Origin: Clostridiaceae bacterium | GTDB lineage: Bacteria > Bacillota > Clostridia > Peptostreptococcales > Tindalliaceae | Assembly: GCA_011390155.1 (NCBI GenBank) | Contig: JAABSW010000001.1 | Location: 1-58,952 of the forward strand | Direction of reading: 5' to 3' | DNA: 58,952 bases | Part shown: positions 51,967-58,952 of the stretch, piece by piece | Numbering within the stretch: the stretch's first letter is position 1 | Layout: each line of letters starts with the position of its first letter | Translations under genes and position numbers: made by a program | Notes under the pieces: model-generated | Database searches by the model: none | Told to the model about the DNA's origin: nothing | The model's input: the letters and a program-made list of their open reading frames with translations, nothing else

Positions 51967-52986
51967 GTGAGAAAAATCAAGGTGGAAGAGGCCATTGGTA
52001 CCATGCTGGGGCATGACCTGACAAAAATTATACCCGGAGAGTTCAAAGGTGCTGCCTATAAAAAGGGTCAGGTAGTAAAACCTGAAGATGTGGAGAAGCT
52101 GAAAGCAATGGGTAAGCATCACATCTGGGTCATTGACTTGACGGAAAAAGAGATTCACGAAGACGAAGCTGCCATGCGCATTGCACGGGCTTTGGCAGGG
52201 GACGAGGTTCATTTTACAGGTCCCACTGAGGGAAAAATGAGTTTGCATGCACGTGAAAAAGGCCTGTTGAAGGTGGATGCCACTTTACTGGAGACATTAA
52301 ATAACCATGATGATGTGGTGATTTCCACCATGCGTACCAACACAGTGGTGGAGGCAGAGACCACTGTGGCTGCTACCAGGATCCTTCCTCTTAAAACGGG
52401 TGTGGAAGTGGTGGAAGAGATCGAAAGTATTTGCAGGGATAATGGGAAAGTTATCCAATTAAAAAAACTTAAGCCTTTAAAAGTTGGGGTACTGATCACC
52501 GGTACAGAGGTGTATGAAGGACTCATTGAAGATAAATTCAGCAACGTGTTGGTGAAGAAACTAAAAGAACTGGGGGGCGTTATACTGGAGATTGTTTTTG
52601 CCCCGGATGAAGAAGACCGCATAAGGGAAGAAATCAATTCCTTGGTGAAGCATGGAGCCCAATTGGTACTGGCAGCCGGGGGCATGTCCGTGGATGCCGA
52701 TGACATGACGCCCAAAGGCATTGCAGGCGCCAGCACAGACGTTATCACCTATGGAGCACCTGTGCTGCCGGGCGCCATGCTGATGCTGGCCTATAAAAAT
52801 GAAACCCCCATTTTGGGGGTGCCGGCCTGTGCCATGTACCATAAAATTACTGCATTGGACTTGGTATTGCCTAGGATTTTTGCAGGTGAAAAGCCAACGA
52901 AAAGAGAAATTAAAGCGCTTGGTCATGGAGGGCTGTGCCAACATTGTGAGATTTGCCGTTACCCCATCTGTCCCCTACCCAGGTAA
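51967..52986 (+). CDS. Molybdopterin-binding (MoCF domain) protein with Cys-rich tail
   Basis: About 339 residues from GTG 51967 (AGGTGGA upstream). Residues 170-310 contain the MoeA/MogA-type molybdopterin-binding fold: G-V-L-I-T-G-T-E-V (about 178-186) and A-G-G-M-S-V-D-x-D-D-M-T-P (about 239-251). The C-terminus has four cysteines in C-Q-H-C-E-I-C-x4-C, a metal or cluster site. Similar proteins accompany molybdenum hydroxylases in Clostridia. No moa/moe gene is adjacent. Confidence 0.85.
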   Translation: MRKIKVEEAIGTMLGHDLTKIIPGEFKGAAYKKGQVVKPEDVEKLKAMGKHHIWVIDLTEKEIHEDEAAMRIARALAGDEVHFTGPTEGKMSLHAREKGLLKVDATLLETLNNHDDVVISTMRTNTVVEAETTVAATRILPLKTGVEVVEEIESICRDNGKVIQLKKLKPLKVGVLITGTEVYEGLIEDKFSNVLVKKLKELGGVILEIVFAPDEEDRIREEINSLVKHGAQLVLAAGGMSVDADDMTPKGIAGASTDVITYGAPVLPGAMLMLAYKNETPILGVPACAMYHKITALDLVLPRIFAGEKPTKREIKALGHGGLCQHCEICRYPICPLPR

Positions 52987-53006
52987 CGTTTTATCCGATG
53001 ACTCCT

Positions 53007-53693
53007 TTATTTTACCAGGTTCAATATTTCCTTTAGATGATAAATTTCATAAGTGGGGAGAATATCAGTTTCATTCTCTAAATAAGCGGGATTATACCAA
53101 CAGGTATCGATCCCGCTGTTTTTACCCCCAAGGATGTCTGAACGAAGGTTATCGCCAATCATGAGCACATGGCTGAGATCAATGTCTGAGTAATGGCGTA
53201 GGGCATGATGAAAAATGGCAGGATCCGGTTTTGACACACCAATTTCCTCGGAGATCGTTATTTCTTTGAAAAAAGGGGCTATGACAGATTGTCGAATTCT
53301 TTTGTTTTGGACATCGGTTAATCCATTGGTGATTAGCACCAAGTGACAGCATGTATGGAGCTCTTTAACCAAATCAAAAGATTCTTTAAAAAGATAAGAG
53401 GCATTAGATAAATGTTTCATATAACTTGCTGCAAAATCGTAGACATTCATGTCAGATTTCAGTTGTACTGCAAGACGCCGAAAACGTTCATGTTTCAGTT
53501 CTTTCTGTGTAATTAATCCTTGATCAAGCTCCTTCCAAATAGCAGCATTAATATTGTGATACATAGGAAAATGAACGGTTTCATCATAATCAAAACCAAA
53601 TTCTGCCATGGTTTTTTCAAAAGCAACACCTTCCGATTTTTTAAAATCAAACAGCGTATCGTCGGCATCGAAGATCAGTAATGTGTACTTCAT
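53007..53693 (-). CDS. HAD-superfamily phosphatase, YjjG-like
   Basis: 228-residue hydrolase. Motif I D-A-D-D-T-L-F-D (about 9-16), motif II T-N-G-L-T (about 109-113), Lys in G-V-S-K-P-D-P and motif IV G-D-N-L-R-S-D-I. The helical cap is of the C1 type. YjjG acts as a 5'-nucleotidase on non-canonical pyrimidine nucleotides. Convergent with the molybdopterin gene; its upstream end faces the corrinoid operon. Confidence 0.88.
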   Translation of the reverse strand: MKYTLLIFDADDTLFDFKKSEGVAFEKTMAEFGFDYDETVHFPMYHNINAAIWKELDQGLITQKELKHERFRRLAVQLKSDMNVYDFAASYMKHLSNASYLFKESFDLVKELHTCCHLVLITNGLTDVQNKRIRQSVIAPFFKEITISEEIGVSKPDPAIFHHALRHYSDIDLSHVLMIGDNLRSDILGGKNSGIDTCWYNPAYLENETDILPTYEIYHLKEILNLVK

Positions 53694-53797
53694 GAAGGTA
53701 CCTCCTCGTTTTTAAACACCATTATTTCTGACTATTCTATCATATTGTGCTGATCTACGGCTATTAAACTGACAATGTGTTTGATATAATGGGGAAA

Positions 53798-53826
53798 ATA
53801 CCATAATGGTATAATAGTAATATACC
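53798..53826 (+). promoter_or_regulatory. Operator/promoter of the corrinoid operon
   Basis: ATACCAT-A-ATGGTAT (53798-53812) is a 7-1-7 palindrome that runs into an extended -10 box, TGG-TATAAT (53807-53815). A further ATACC at 53822-53826 makes a second inverted pair with GGTAT (53808-53812). A repressor bound here would block the promoter. The first gene's ribosome site is about 50 bases further on. Confidence 0.65.
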
Positions 53827-53874
53827 TAATAAATGAATCTCCAATACAACAGGGAACCTGAGGAGGAGATACAG

Positions 53875-54549
53875 ATGGAAGAAAATCCGGTTCAAAAGCT
53901 TGTTGAAGCTATGATGGATGCAGACCGTGATCTGGCGCAGGATGTTCTTGTAAACTATGCTGAAAAAAAGGGGTATGTGGAGGCAGCTTCACATGTGCTT
54001 GAACCAGCTCTTTTTATCATTGGCGAAAAATGGGAGTCTTCCGGTGATGTATCCCTGGCCCAGGCATACGTAGCCGCTAAGGTTGCCGGTGATTTTATGA
54101 CATTATCGGTTTTAAATGAGCCTTTTTCAAAGGATTACGATGATAAAAAGGGAATAGTTGTCATTGGCAACATTGAAGACGACTATCATTCCCTGGGAAG
54201 AAACATGGTCAAAATATTTTTGGAGAAGGATGGTTGGGTTGTCCACGACCTGGGCAATGATGTGTTGGCATCAGAATTTGTTGACAAAGCCCTGGAATAT
54301 GAAGCCGATATCATTGCTGTATCGGCCATGATGTACTCAACTGCAATGAACATCATAAAAGTCAGAGAAGAATTAGAAAAACGAAATCTGAATAATAAGA
54401 TAAAACTTGTGGTGGGTGGGGCTGTTTTTAAACTGCGGCCAGACCTTGTGGAAGAAGTGGGTGGCGACGGAACAGCTCCCAACGCCATTAAAGCGCCTAA
54501 ACTATTTAATGAAATCTATCAGAATCTGCGGAAAAAGGAGGCGCTGTAG
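53875..54549 (+). CDS. Corrinoid (B12-binding) methyl-carrier protein, MtaC-like
   Basis: 224-residue protein: four-helix cap domain (about 1-85) and B12-binding Rossmann domain (about 88-215) with the base-off cobalt-binding motif D-x-H-x-x-G (Asp103, His105, Gly108). Such proteins carry the methyl group between a substrate-specific methyltransferase and an acceptor enzyme. AGGAGGAG lies 8 bases before the ATG; the frame is open from 53833 without a site. It is the first gene of a four-gene operon; a dedicated MtaB/MttB-type methyltransferase is absent. Confidence 0.92.
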   Translation: MEENPVQKLVEAMMDADRDLAQDVLVNYAEKKGYVEAASHVLEPALFIIGEKWESSGDVSLAQAYVAAKVAGDFMTLSVLNEPFSKDYDDKKGIVVIGNIEDDYHSLGRNMVKIFLEKDGWVVHDLGNDVLASEFVDKALEYEADIIAVSAMMYSTAMNIIKVREELEKRNLNNKIKLVVGGAVFKLRPDLVEEVGGDGTAPNAIKAPKLFNEIYQNLRKKEAL

Positions 54550-55584
54550 ATGACAGGTTTGGAAAGAGTCTTGTCAGCAGTTCAGGGTAACGTCCCCGAT
54601 CGGCCTGCCGTTTCCATGACCTTGTCCCTCTATGGTGCCAAAATGATTAATGCGCCCCTAAAGGAATATTATAGCCATGCCAGGCTCTATGCAGAAGGAC
54701 AACAGGCTGTCAGTGAAACCTTCGATGCAGACATTTTGTTCACTCCCTTCACCCTGGCTTCCATCGGTGAGGCTTTTGGTAGTCAGCTGGTATTTTTCGA
54801 CACCCATCCTCCCAATATAACAGTTCCGGGTTGTAAATCAGCGGAACGGGTCGCTAGTCTGGCGAAGAATCCTTTGATACAGGAAAAAAGCGTGCATTAT
54901 CATATGGAAGCCACCGAATTAATGAAAAAATATAACAATAAAAAAGCTGCCATTGGCGGGGTTTTTCTAAGTCCGGCTGATTTACCGGCCATGATCATGG
55001 GGATGGAAGGTTGGCTAAACACCCTGCTCTTTGAAAAAAAGGAAGCCAACATTATCCTGGAGAGCATGATTGAGTTCTTTGTAAACACAGCCAATGCATT
55101 TTTCCAGGCAGGGGCTCATTTACTTGTGTTGCCCATGGCTTTTTGCAACCCTCATATTGTGACAAGAAGCATGGTGGAAAAATTCTTGATCCCTGTTTTG
55201 AAAGAAGCCTTTCGACAGGTTGAGGGGCCAATTGTTTTGCATCATGTGGGATTGCCTCTTTCGCCTTTCCTTGAGCAGCTTAAAAACCTGCCCAATGTGG
55301 TGGGGTATGCACTGGATAGATCAGATTCTTTTTCAAAAGCCAGAGAAACCCTGGGCACGACACCGGTTTTATTGGGAAACATCGATGGGCCTACGCTGTA
55401 CAGGTACTCTCCGGAGGATATCATGACTCGCTGCCAGCGAATTTACGAGAACCGGAAAAACGACAATTATTTCATACTGGCAACCTCCGGTGCAGATATA
55501 CCGCTTCAAACACCAGAGGAAAACATTCATGCACTGGTCAAAACAGCGGCTGCTTATGGAACGGAGCGTTTCCATGAAGCATAA
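54550..55584 (+). CDS. MtaA/uroporphyrinogen-decarboxylase family protein lacking zinc cysteines
   Basis: 344-residue protein of the UroD/MtaA superfamily (starts G-L-E-R-V-L-S-A-V, then N-V-P-D-R-P). MtaA-type enzymes bind zinc through H-x-C and a later Cys. Here the matching positions read H231-H-V-G (Val for Cys) and T-S-G-A-D-I-P (Ala315 for Cys), while the surrounding pattern is kept (T-P-E-E-N-I). So zinc-thiol chemistry is unlikely. It directly abuts the corrinoid gene (no gap) and overlaps the DUF1638 gene by 11 bases; a GGAGG lies inside the corrinoid gene's end. Confidence 0.85.
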   Translation: MTGLERVLSAVQGNVPDRPAVSMTLSLYGAKMINAPLKEYYSHARLYAEGQQAVSETFDADILFTPFTLASIGEAFGSQLVFFDTHPPNITVPGCKSAERVASLAKNPLIQEKSVHYHMEATELMKKYNNKKAAIGGVFLSPADLPAMIMGMEGWLNTLLFEKKEANIILESMIEFFVNTANAFFQAGAHLLVLPMAFCNPHIVTRSMVEKFLIPVLKEAFRQVEGPIVLHHVGLPLSPFLEQLKNLPNVVGYALDRSDSFSKARETLGTTPVLLGNIDGPTLYRYSPEDIMTRCQRIYENRKNDNYFILATSGADIPLQTPEENIHALVKTAAAYGTERFHEA

Positions 55585-56167
55585 GGAATCAAAATTGCGG
55601 TTCATAGCCTGTTCAATTTTTCAGGCAGAGATACAACACTTAATTGAGCAGAATTTGATGGAAGGACCAGTGGAGTTTATTGATTCCATGTACCATATGA
55701 ATCCTGAACAGTTGGAAAAACAGTTGTATGAAACGCTGAAATCTGATGTTAATGAAGGCGACGTGTGTACTGTGCTGGTATATGGAGAGTGTCATGCAGG
55801 CATGAGTAACATGCTAACGCCAAAGATTCAACGGACAAAGGCTATGAATTGCATTGAACTGGTGCTGGGGAGGGAAACGTACCGAAAACTAAGGAAAGAA
55901 GGTGCCTTTTTTCTTCTGCCAGAATGGACACATCGATGGGAAGAGGTTTTCACGGAGGAATTGGGGTTAAATGAACGTACTGCAAAAGATTTTTTTGGTG
56001 AAATGCATGAAACAATGATTTACCTGGACACAGGTATTAAACCTGTACCACAACATTTGTTAAATGAGATCAGTGATTTTACAGGTCTTCCTGTCCAGGT
56101 GTTGCCTGTATCCCTGGACAAATTGCTGGAAACCATACAGGAAGTAATGAAAGGAGCACAGGTATGA
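55574..56167 (+). CDS. DUF1638 domain protein
   Basis: About 197 residues from ATG 55574 (GGAG 7 bases upstream); the frame is open from 55490 inside the previous gene. The protein starts with A-C-S-I-F-Q-A-E-I and has V-L-V-Y-G-E-C-H-A-G and L-P-E-W-T-H-R-W, matching the DUF1638 family often found beside corrinoid and UroD-type methyltransferase genes. Cys and His in G-E-C-H could bind metal. Function unknown; it overlaps the next gene by 4 bases. Confidence 0.75.
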   Translation: MKHKESKLRFIACSIFQAEIQHLIEQNLMEGPVEFIDSMYHMNPEQLEKQLYETLKSDVNEGDVCTVLVYGECHAGMSNMLTPKIQRTKAMNCIELVLGRETYRKLRKEGAFFLLPEWTHRWEEVFTEELGLNERTAKDFFGEMHETMIYLDTGIKPVPQHLLNEISDFTGLPVQVLPVSLDKLLETIQEVMKGAQV

Positions 56168-57837
56168 ACATAAACCACCAGACTTCCCAACAAAAGAAAC
56201 AAGCCATTCAGTTTATGGTCATGGACATATTGGAAAATGTGCTTCAACAGGCAGAACATCCGGGTAAGCTGGCGGATTATTTAACCTGCCAGATGCGGGA
56301 GGTATTGGGGGGGAAAAAAGTGGTGTTGATGGAATGTATCAGCACCGGAGACAATACAAAATTTAACCTGATCAGTGCCTGTCCTGAAAGGATTTTAAAA
56401 GATGTGGATTGCCCTGAACTTTACCAGTTGGCTGAATTATCCGGAAGGGAAAAACAGGTGGCTTTATGGGGCCCGCATTGGGGTCCGGATCAGGTAAGTC
56501 AGTTATTAGCTGCAAAAAAATGGAATCACACCATATTACTGCCATTAACCTTCAATGAACAGCAGGTTGGAGTTCTATTTGTTTTTGAATTATATGAACT
56601 ACATAATGTGGACATACTTCAAAGCACATTGCAAACCTTGATGCGTGTCATCGCATTGGTGCTGAAAAACTCATTTCAATATGACAACCTGGAAAAGATC
56701 ATTGCTGCACGTACACGTCAGATTGGAGAAAGTGAACGACGTTTCCGTACCTTGGCAGAGGCATCACCGACTGGCATTTTTCGAACAGACGCCTTAGGAA
56801 ATATGCTTTATGTCAATGATGCATGGTCTCGCATTACGGGCTGTGGAAGAGAGACTGTCTTCGGAAAAAACTGGTTGACAATGCTAAAGCCAGTAGATTC
56901 ACAATATGTTCAATCTCTCTGGGATGCTTTCATGGCTGATCAAACCTATTTCAGAGCACCATTTCAAATAACCCAGCCAAAAGGACTGTCTGCTTGGGTC
57001 ATCGGTCATGTATTGCCTGAATACAATGACGAAGGGACCATGACTGGCTGCGTGGGAACAGTAACAGACATTACCAATCAAAAAGAGCATGAAATGGCAT
57101 TACACGAGGCGAAGGAAAAAGCAGAAATGGCTAACTTGGAAAAAGCCCAGTTTTTGGCCAATATGTCACATGAAACCAGAACCCCCTTGAATGGGTTGAT
57201 GGGCATGATCCAGCTTTTAGAATTGACGGAATTGACAATGGAACAGGAAGAATATGTCAGACTGTCAAAGAAGTCTTGCGATTCATTACTGGCGATTATT
57301 GGTGATATACTCCAATATTCTACCATAGAGGCACAAAAAGTGAAGTTGAATAATTCCGTCCTTTCAATTCAGGAGCTGGCCGGTGAACTTTACGGTCTTT
57401 TCAAACCGGCGGCCATGGAAAAAGGTCTGCAATTAAACTATCATGTAGCCCCCGACATACCTTCTCAGTTGGTGGGAGATGCTTTCCGGCTGCGTCAGGT
57501 GATGACAAACCTGCTGGGCAACGCCATCAAGTTTACACAACAGGGTGGCATCAGTTTAAAAGTGGAAACTGGGGGGGTAACCGATGATGACATTGAACTT
57601 AGAATATCTGTCAAAGATACAGGCATCGGCATTCCAGATGGTGATATTCCACGGCTTTTTGACCGGTTTTATCAGGTAGACAGCTCACACACAAGGGCTT
57701 ATGGTGGGACAGGTTTAGGCTTGGCCATATCAAAAGGTCTTGTGGAAATGATGGGTGGATCTATCAAGGTGGAGAGCAGGCAGGGAGCAGGATCCTGTTT
57801 CAGTTTTACCTGCCCCATGAAAGTTGCGTACGACTAA
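56164..57837 (+). CDS. GAF/PAS histidine kinase of the corrinoid operon
   Basis: 557-residue soluble kinase: GAF-like domain (about 10-175), PAS (about 200-310), HisKA with S-H-E-T-R-T-P-L-N-G (His near 338) and HATPase_c (N-A-I-K-F, D-T-G-I-G-I, G-G-T-G-L-G-L). No receiver domain and no adjacent response regulator. Start codon overlaps the DUF1638 stop (ATGA), so it is translationally coupled to the corrinoid genes. It may sense their methylation or redox state, by inference from context. Its kinase core resembles the orphan kinase at 41660. Confidence 0.88.
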   Translation: MNINHQTSQQKKQAIQFMVMDILENVLQQAEHPGKLADYLTCQMREVLGGKKVVLMECISTGDNTKFNLISACPERILKDVDCPELYQLAELSGREKQVALWGPHWGPDQVSQLLAAKKWNHTILLPLTFNEQQVGVLFVFELYELHNVDILQSTLQTLMRVIALVLKNSFQYDNLEKIIAARTRQIGESERRFRTLAEASPTGIFRTDALGNMLYVNDAWSRITGCGRETVFGKNWLTMLKPVDSQYVQSLWDAFMADQTYFRAPFQITQPKGLSAWVIGHVLPEYNDEGTMTGCVGTVTDITNQKEHEMALHEAKEKAEMANLEKAQFLANMSHETRTPLNGLMGMIQLLELTELTMEQEEYVRLSKKSCDSLLAIIGDILQYSTIEAQKVKLNNSVLSIQELAGELYGLFKPAAMEKGLQLNYHVAPDIPSQLVGDAFRLRQVMTNLLGNAIKFTQQGGISLKVETGGVTDDDIELRISVKDTGIGIPDGDIPRLFDRFYQVDSSHTRAYGGTGLGLAISKGLVEMMGGSIKVESRQGAGSCFSFTCPMKVAYD

Positions 57838-58721
57838 GTTTCCTTTGAGGTTTTAAGCCCCATCACACTGCCGCCTATCCCCAGCAACAGACTTAAAAGC
57901 AGGATGACAAGGGTGGTGTTCCACATAAGCAAACCCTGGGGAGGCAGTGGAAGATATGGGATGGGTCCTGACATTTGGGTATAGCCCATGTTGATGGCTG
58001 CGCCAGTCATAACGCTTGCCAGCAAACCTCCACCCACTGTCATAACCAGCCCCACCAGCAGGAAGGGGAGGGCGATGAAGGATTCCGGGGCTCCCAGTAA
58101 ACGAAGGGTGTTAATCTGTTCACGGTTGTGGTAAACTCCCTGACGAATAATATGAGAGATGACCACCAACGTGGCTGTTCCTGCTGCTACAATGAATAGA
58201 GTTCCTAAAAACTGCTGGATACGTGTAATGTTACGAATTTGATCCAACACCTGTTGGTTGTCCCGGATGGAGCGCACATCCGGGATTTCTTGTAAGGCTG
58301 AAACAATAGCCTGTGACTGGTTAAGATCTACTTTAACTTCAATAAATGCCTCAAAGGGATTTTCATCAAAATAGGCCAATACCTGGGCTTCTTCACCAAG
58401 GATTTCCTCCATACGCTGAAGTGCTTCAGCTTCATTGACAACCCGTGTGCTTACCACACCCGTGATGTCAGAAATGCTTGCTGCCACCCAGTCGCGGGAA
58501 GGCTCGTCCACAGTTTCATAAAAAAACACATTGATTTCGGCTTCTTGTTCCATGACATCGATGACCTGAAGGCTAACGATCCAGGTAGTGATGACCAATG
58601 CCAGCAGAAAGAAAGCAAGTGTAATGCTGACAAAAGACAAGAGGTTGGACAGGCGGTTGGTTTTTAGAGTGGTGAACGTTTCTTTGATGAAATAACCCAG
58701 GTTTGCAATAATGATTTTCAT
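57834..58721 (-). CDS. ftsX: Cell division protein FtsX
   Basis: 295-residue membrane subunit of the FtsEX ABC-type complex: helix about 20-45, extracellular domain about 50-165 with the F-F-Y-E-T-V-D-E-P type segment, and three C-terminal helices (about 172-195, 218-245, 262-288). FtsEX controls peptidoglycan hydrolases at the division or elongation site. Its start overlaps the FtsE stop by 4 bases, and its end overlaps the convergent kinase by 4 bases. Confidence 0.9.
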   Translation of the reverse strand: MKIIIANLGYFIKETFTTLKTNRLSNLLSFVSITLAFFLLALVITTWIVSLQVIDVMEQEAEINVFFYETVDEPSRDWVAASISDITGVVSTRVVNEAEALQRMEEILGEEAQVLAYFDENPFEAFIEVKVDLNQSQAIVSALQEIPDVRSIRDNQQVLDQIRNITRIQQFLGTLFIVAAGTATLVVISHIIRQGVYHNREQINTLRLLGAPESFIALPFLLVGLVMTVGGGLLASVMTGAAINMGYTQMSGPIPYLPLPPQGLLMWNTTLVILLLSLLLGIGGSVMGLKTSKET

Positions 58722-58952
58722 GAGTGGAGCCCTCCATTAATGTGAATCAAACCGTTTTCAATGTGTATCAACTGAGTGATGGCTGTTTCATCAATCAGGT
58801 GGGTGGCGTGAGTGGTAATGATGACAGCGGTTTCTTCATCCCTGAGAGAATTGAGGATATTTAATATGTTTTCAGCGTTCTCTACATCCAGGTTGCCGGT
58901 GGGTTCATCAGCCAGAATCAAAGAAGGTTTCCGGGTGATGGCGCGGGCAATG
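58718..58952 (-). CDS. ftsE: FtsE, partial (C-terminal end)
   Basis: The open frame runs in from the right edge. Visible are [10 protein letters not shown], the Walker B and D-loop [10 protein letters not shown] and the switch His in I-I-T-T-H-A. This is the ATPase of the FtsEX complex; the N-terminal two thirds, including Walker A, lie beyond the window. Confidence 0.9.
   Translation of the reverse strand, partial: IARAITRKPSLILADEPTGNLDVENAENILNILNSLRDEETAVIITTHATHLIDETAITQLIHIENGLIHINGGLHS

Noticed and set aside
1-58952. CRISPR array, tRNA, rRNA, insertion sequence or prophage
   Set aside because: No regularly spaced repeats, tRNA-like cloverleaf ends, transposase motifs or phage structural genes were recognised.

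Overview
The window reads as chromosomal DNA of an anaerobic, low-to-moderate GC, Gram-positive Clostridia-type bacterium. The signs are AGGAGG-type ribosome sites before most genes, frequent TTG/GTG starts, a class B sortase with a sortase-sorted surface protein, two-gene Gate-domain membrane proteins of the SpmA/SpmB kind, corrinoid methyl-transfer genes, a hydantoinase, a RocB-type peptidase and many ferredoxin-type proteins. No rRNA, tRNA, CRISPR array, transposase or phage gene was seen, and codon use looks even throughout. A relative of alkaliphilic or amino-acid-fermenting Clostridia is plausible, but the sequence alone does not fix the genus.

Layout. 1-83: start of a probable aldehyde dehydrogenase running out of the window. 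301-4011: sensor kinase, response regulator and class V aminotransferase. 4073-7458 (minus): membrane-tethered RCK-like protein, KtrA/TrkA, short KdpD-type kinase, KdpE. 7815-9488: small ferredoxin and a membrane iron-sulfur/flavin oxidoreductase fusion. 9539-12527: the most unusual block, a cobalamin-binding XRE regulator of CarH type in an operon with a two-FAS1-domain cell-wall protein, divergent from a class B sortase; both promoters carry the same 16-bp sequence between -35 and -10. 12670-18386: ThiF-like E1, then a membrane-methyltransferase-like protein, a GH3-family protein and a GGDEF/HD-GYP protein. 18531-21755: a gene interrupted by an in-frame TGA and a U32 peptidase/RlhA-type protein. 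21838-27410: Gate-domain pair (minus) and the MoxR/DUF58/transglutaminase operon. 27556-32623: SagB-type oxidoreductase, zinc-ribbon protein, iron alcohol dehydrogenase (minus), DapB, methyltransferase, J-domain protein. 32696-35552 (minus): RocB-like peptidase and aminotransferase. 35827-38350: CadC-type sensor and CadA-type metal pump. 38531-41550: a mini-ORF with TGA at codon 3, a branching enzyme of the eukaryotic type and a DapF-superfamily racemase. 41660-46232: orphan hybrid-sensor kinase and a convergent kinase/regulator pair. 46377-49565: small membrane protein, YugP-type protease, AlkA-type glycosylase, dihydropyrimidinase. 49643-53693: GlgX debranching enzyme, molybdopterin-binding protein, HAD phosphatase. 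53875-57837: corrinoid protein, MtaA/UroD-like protein, DUF1638 protein and a PAS kinase in one tightly packed operon. 57834-58952 (minus): FtsX and the C-terminal part of FtsE.

How they may work together. Two separate cobalamin-linked signalling units stand out. The first (9539-12527) looks like a light- or adenosylcobalamin-responsive switch controlling a surface adhesin and the sortase that would attach it. The second (53875-57837) couples a corrinoid protein and a methyltransferase-like protein that lacks the usual zinc cysteines to a sensor kinase without a partner regulator, and is preceded by a palindromic operator. Potassium homeostasis, metal resistance, cyclic-di-GMP turnover and glycogen remodelling are the other recognisable themes. 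All functional statements are from reading sequence; no database search was run.
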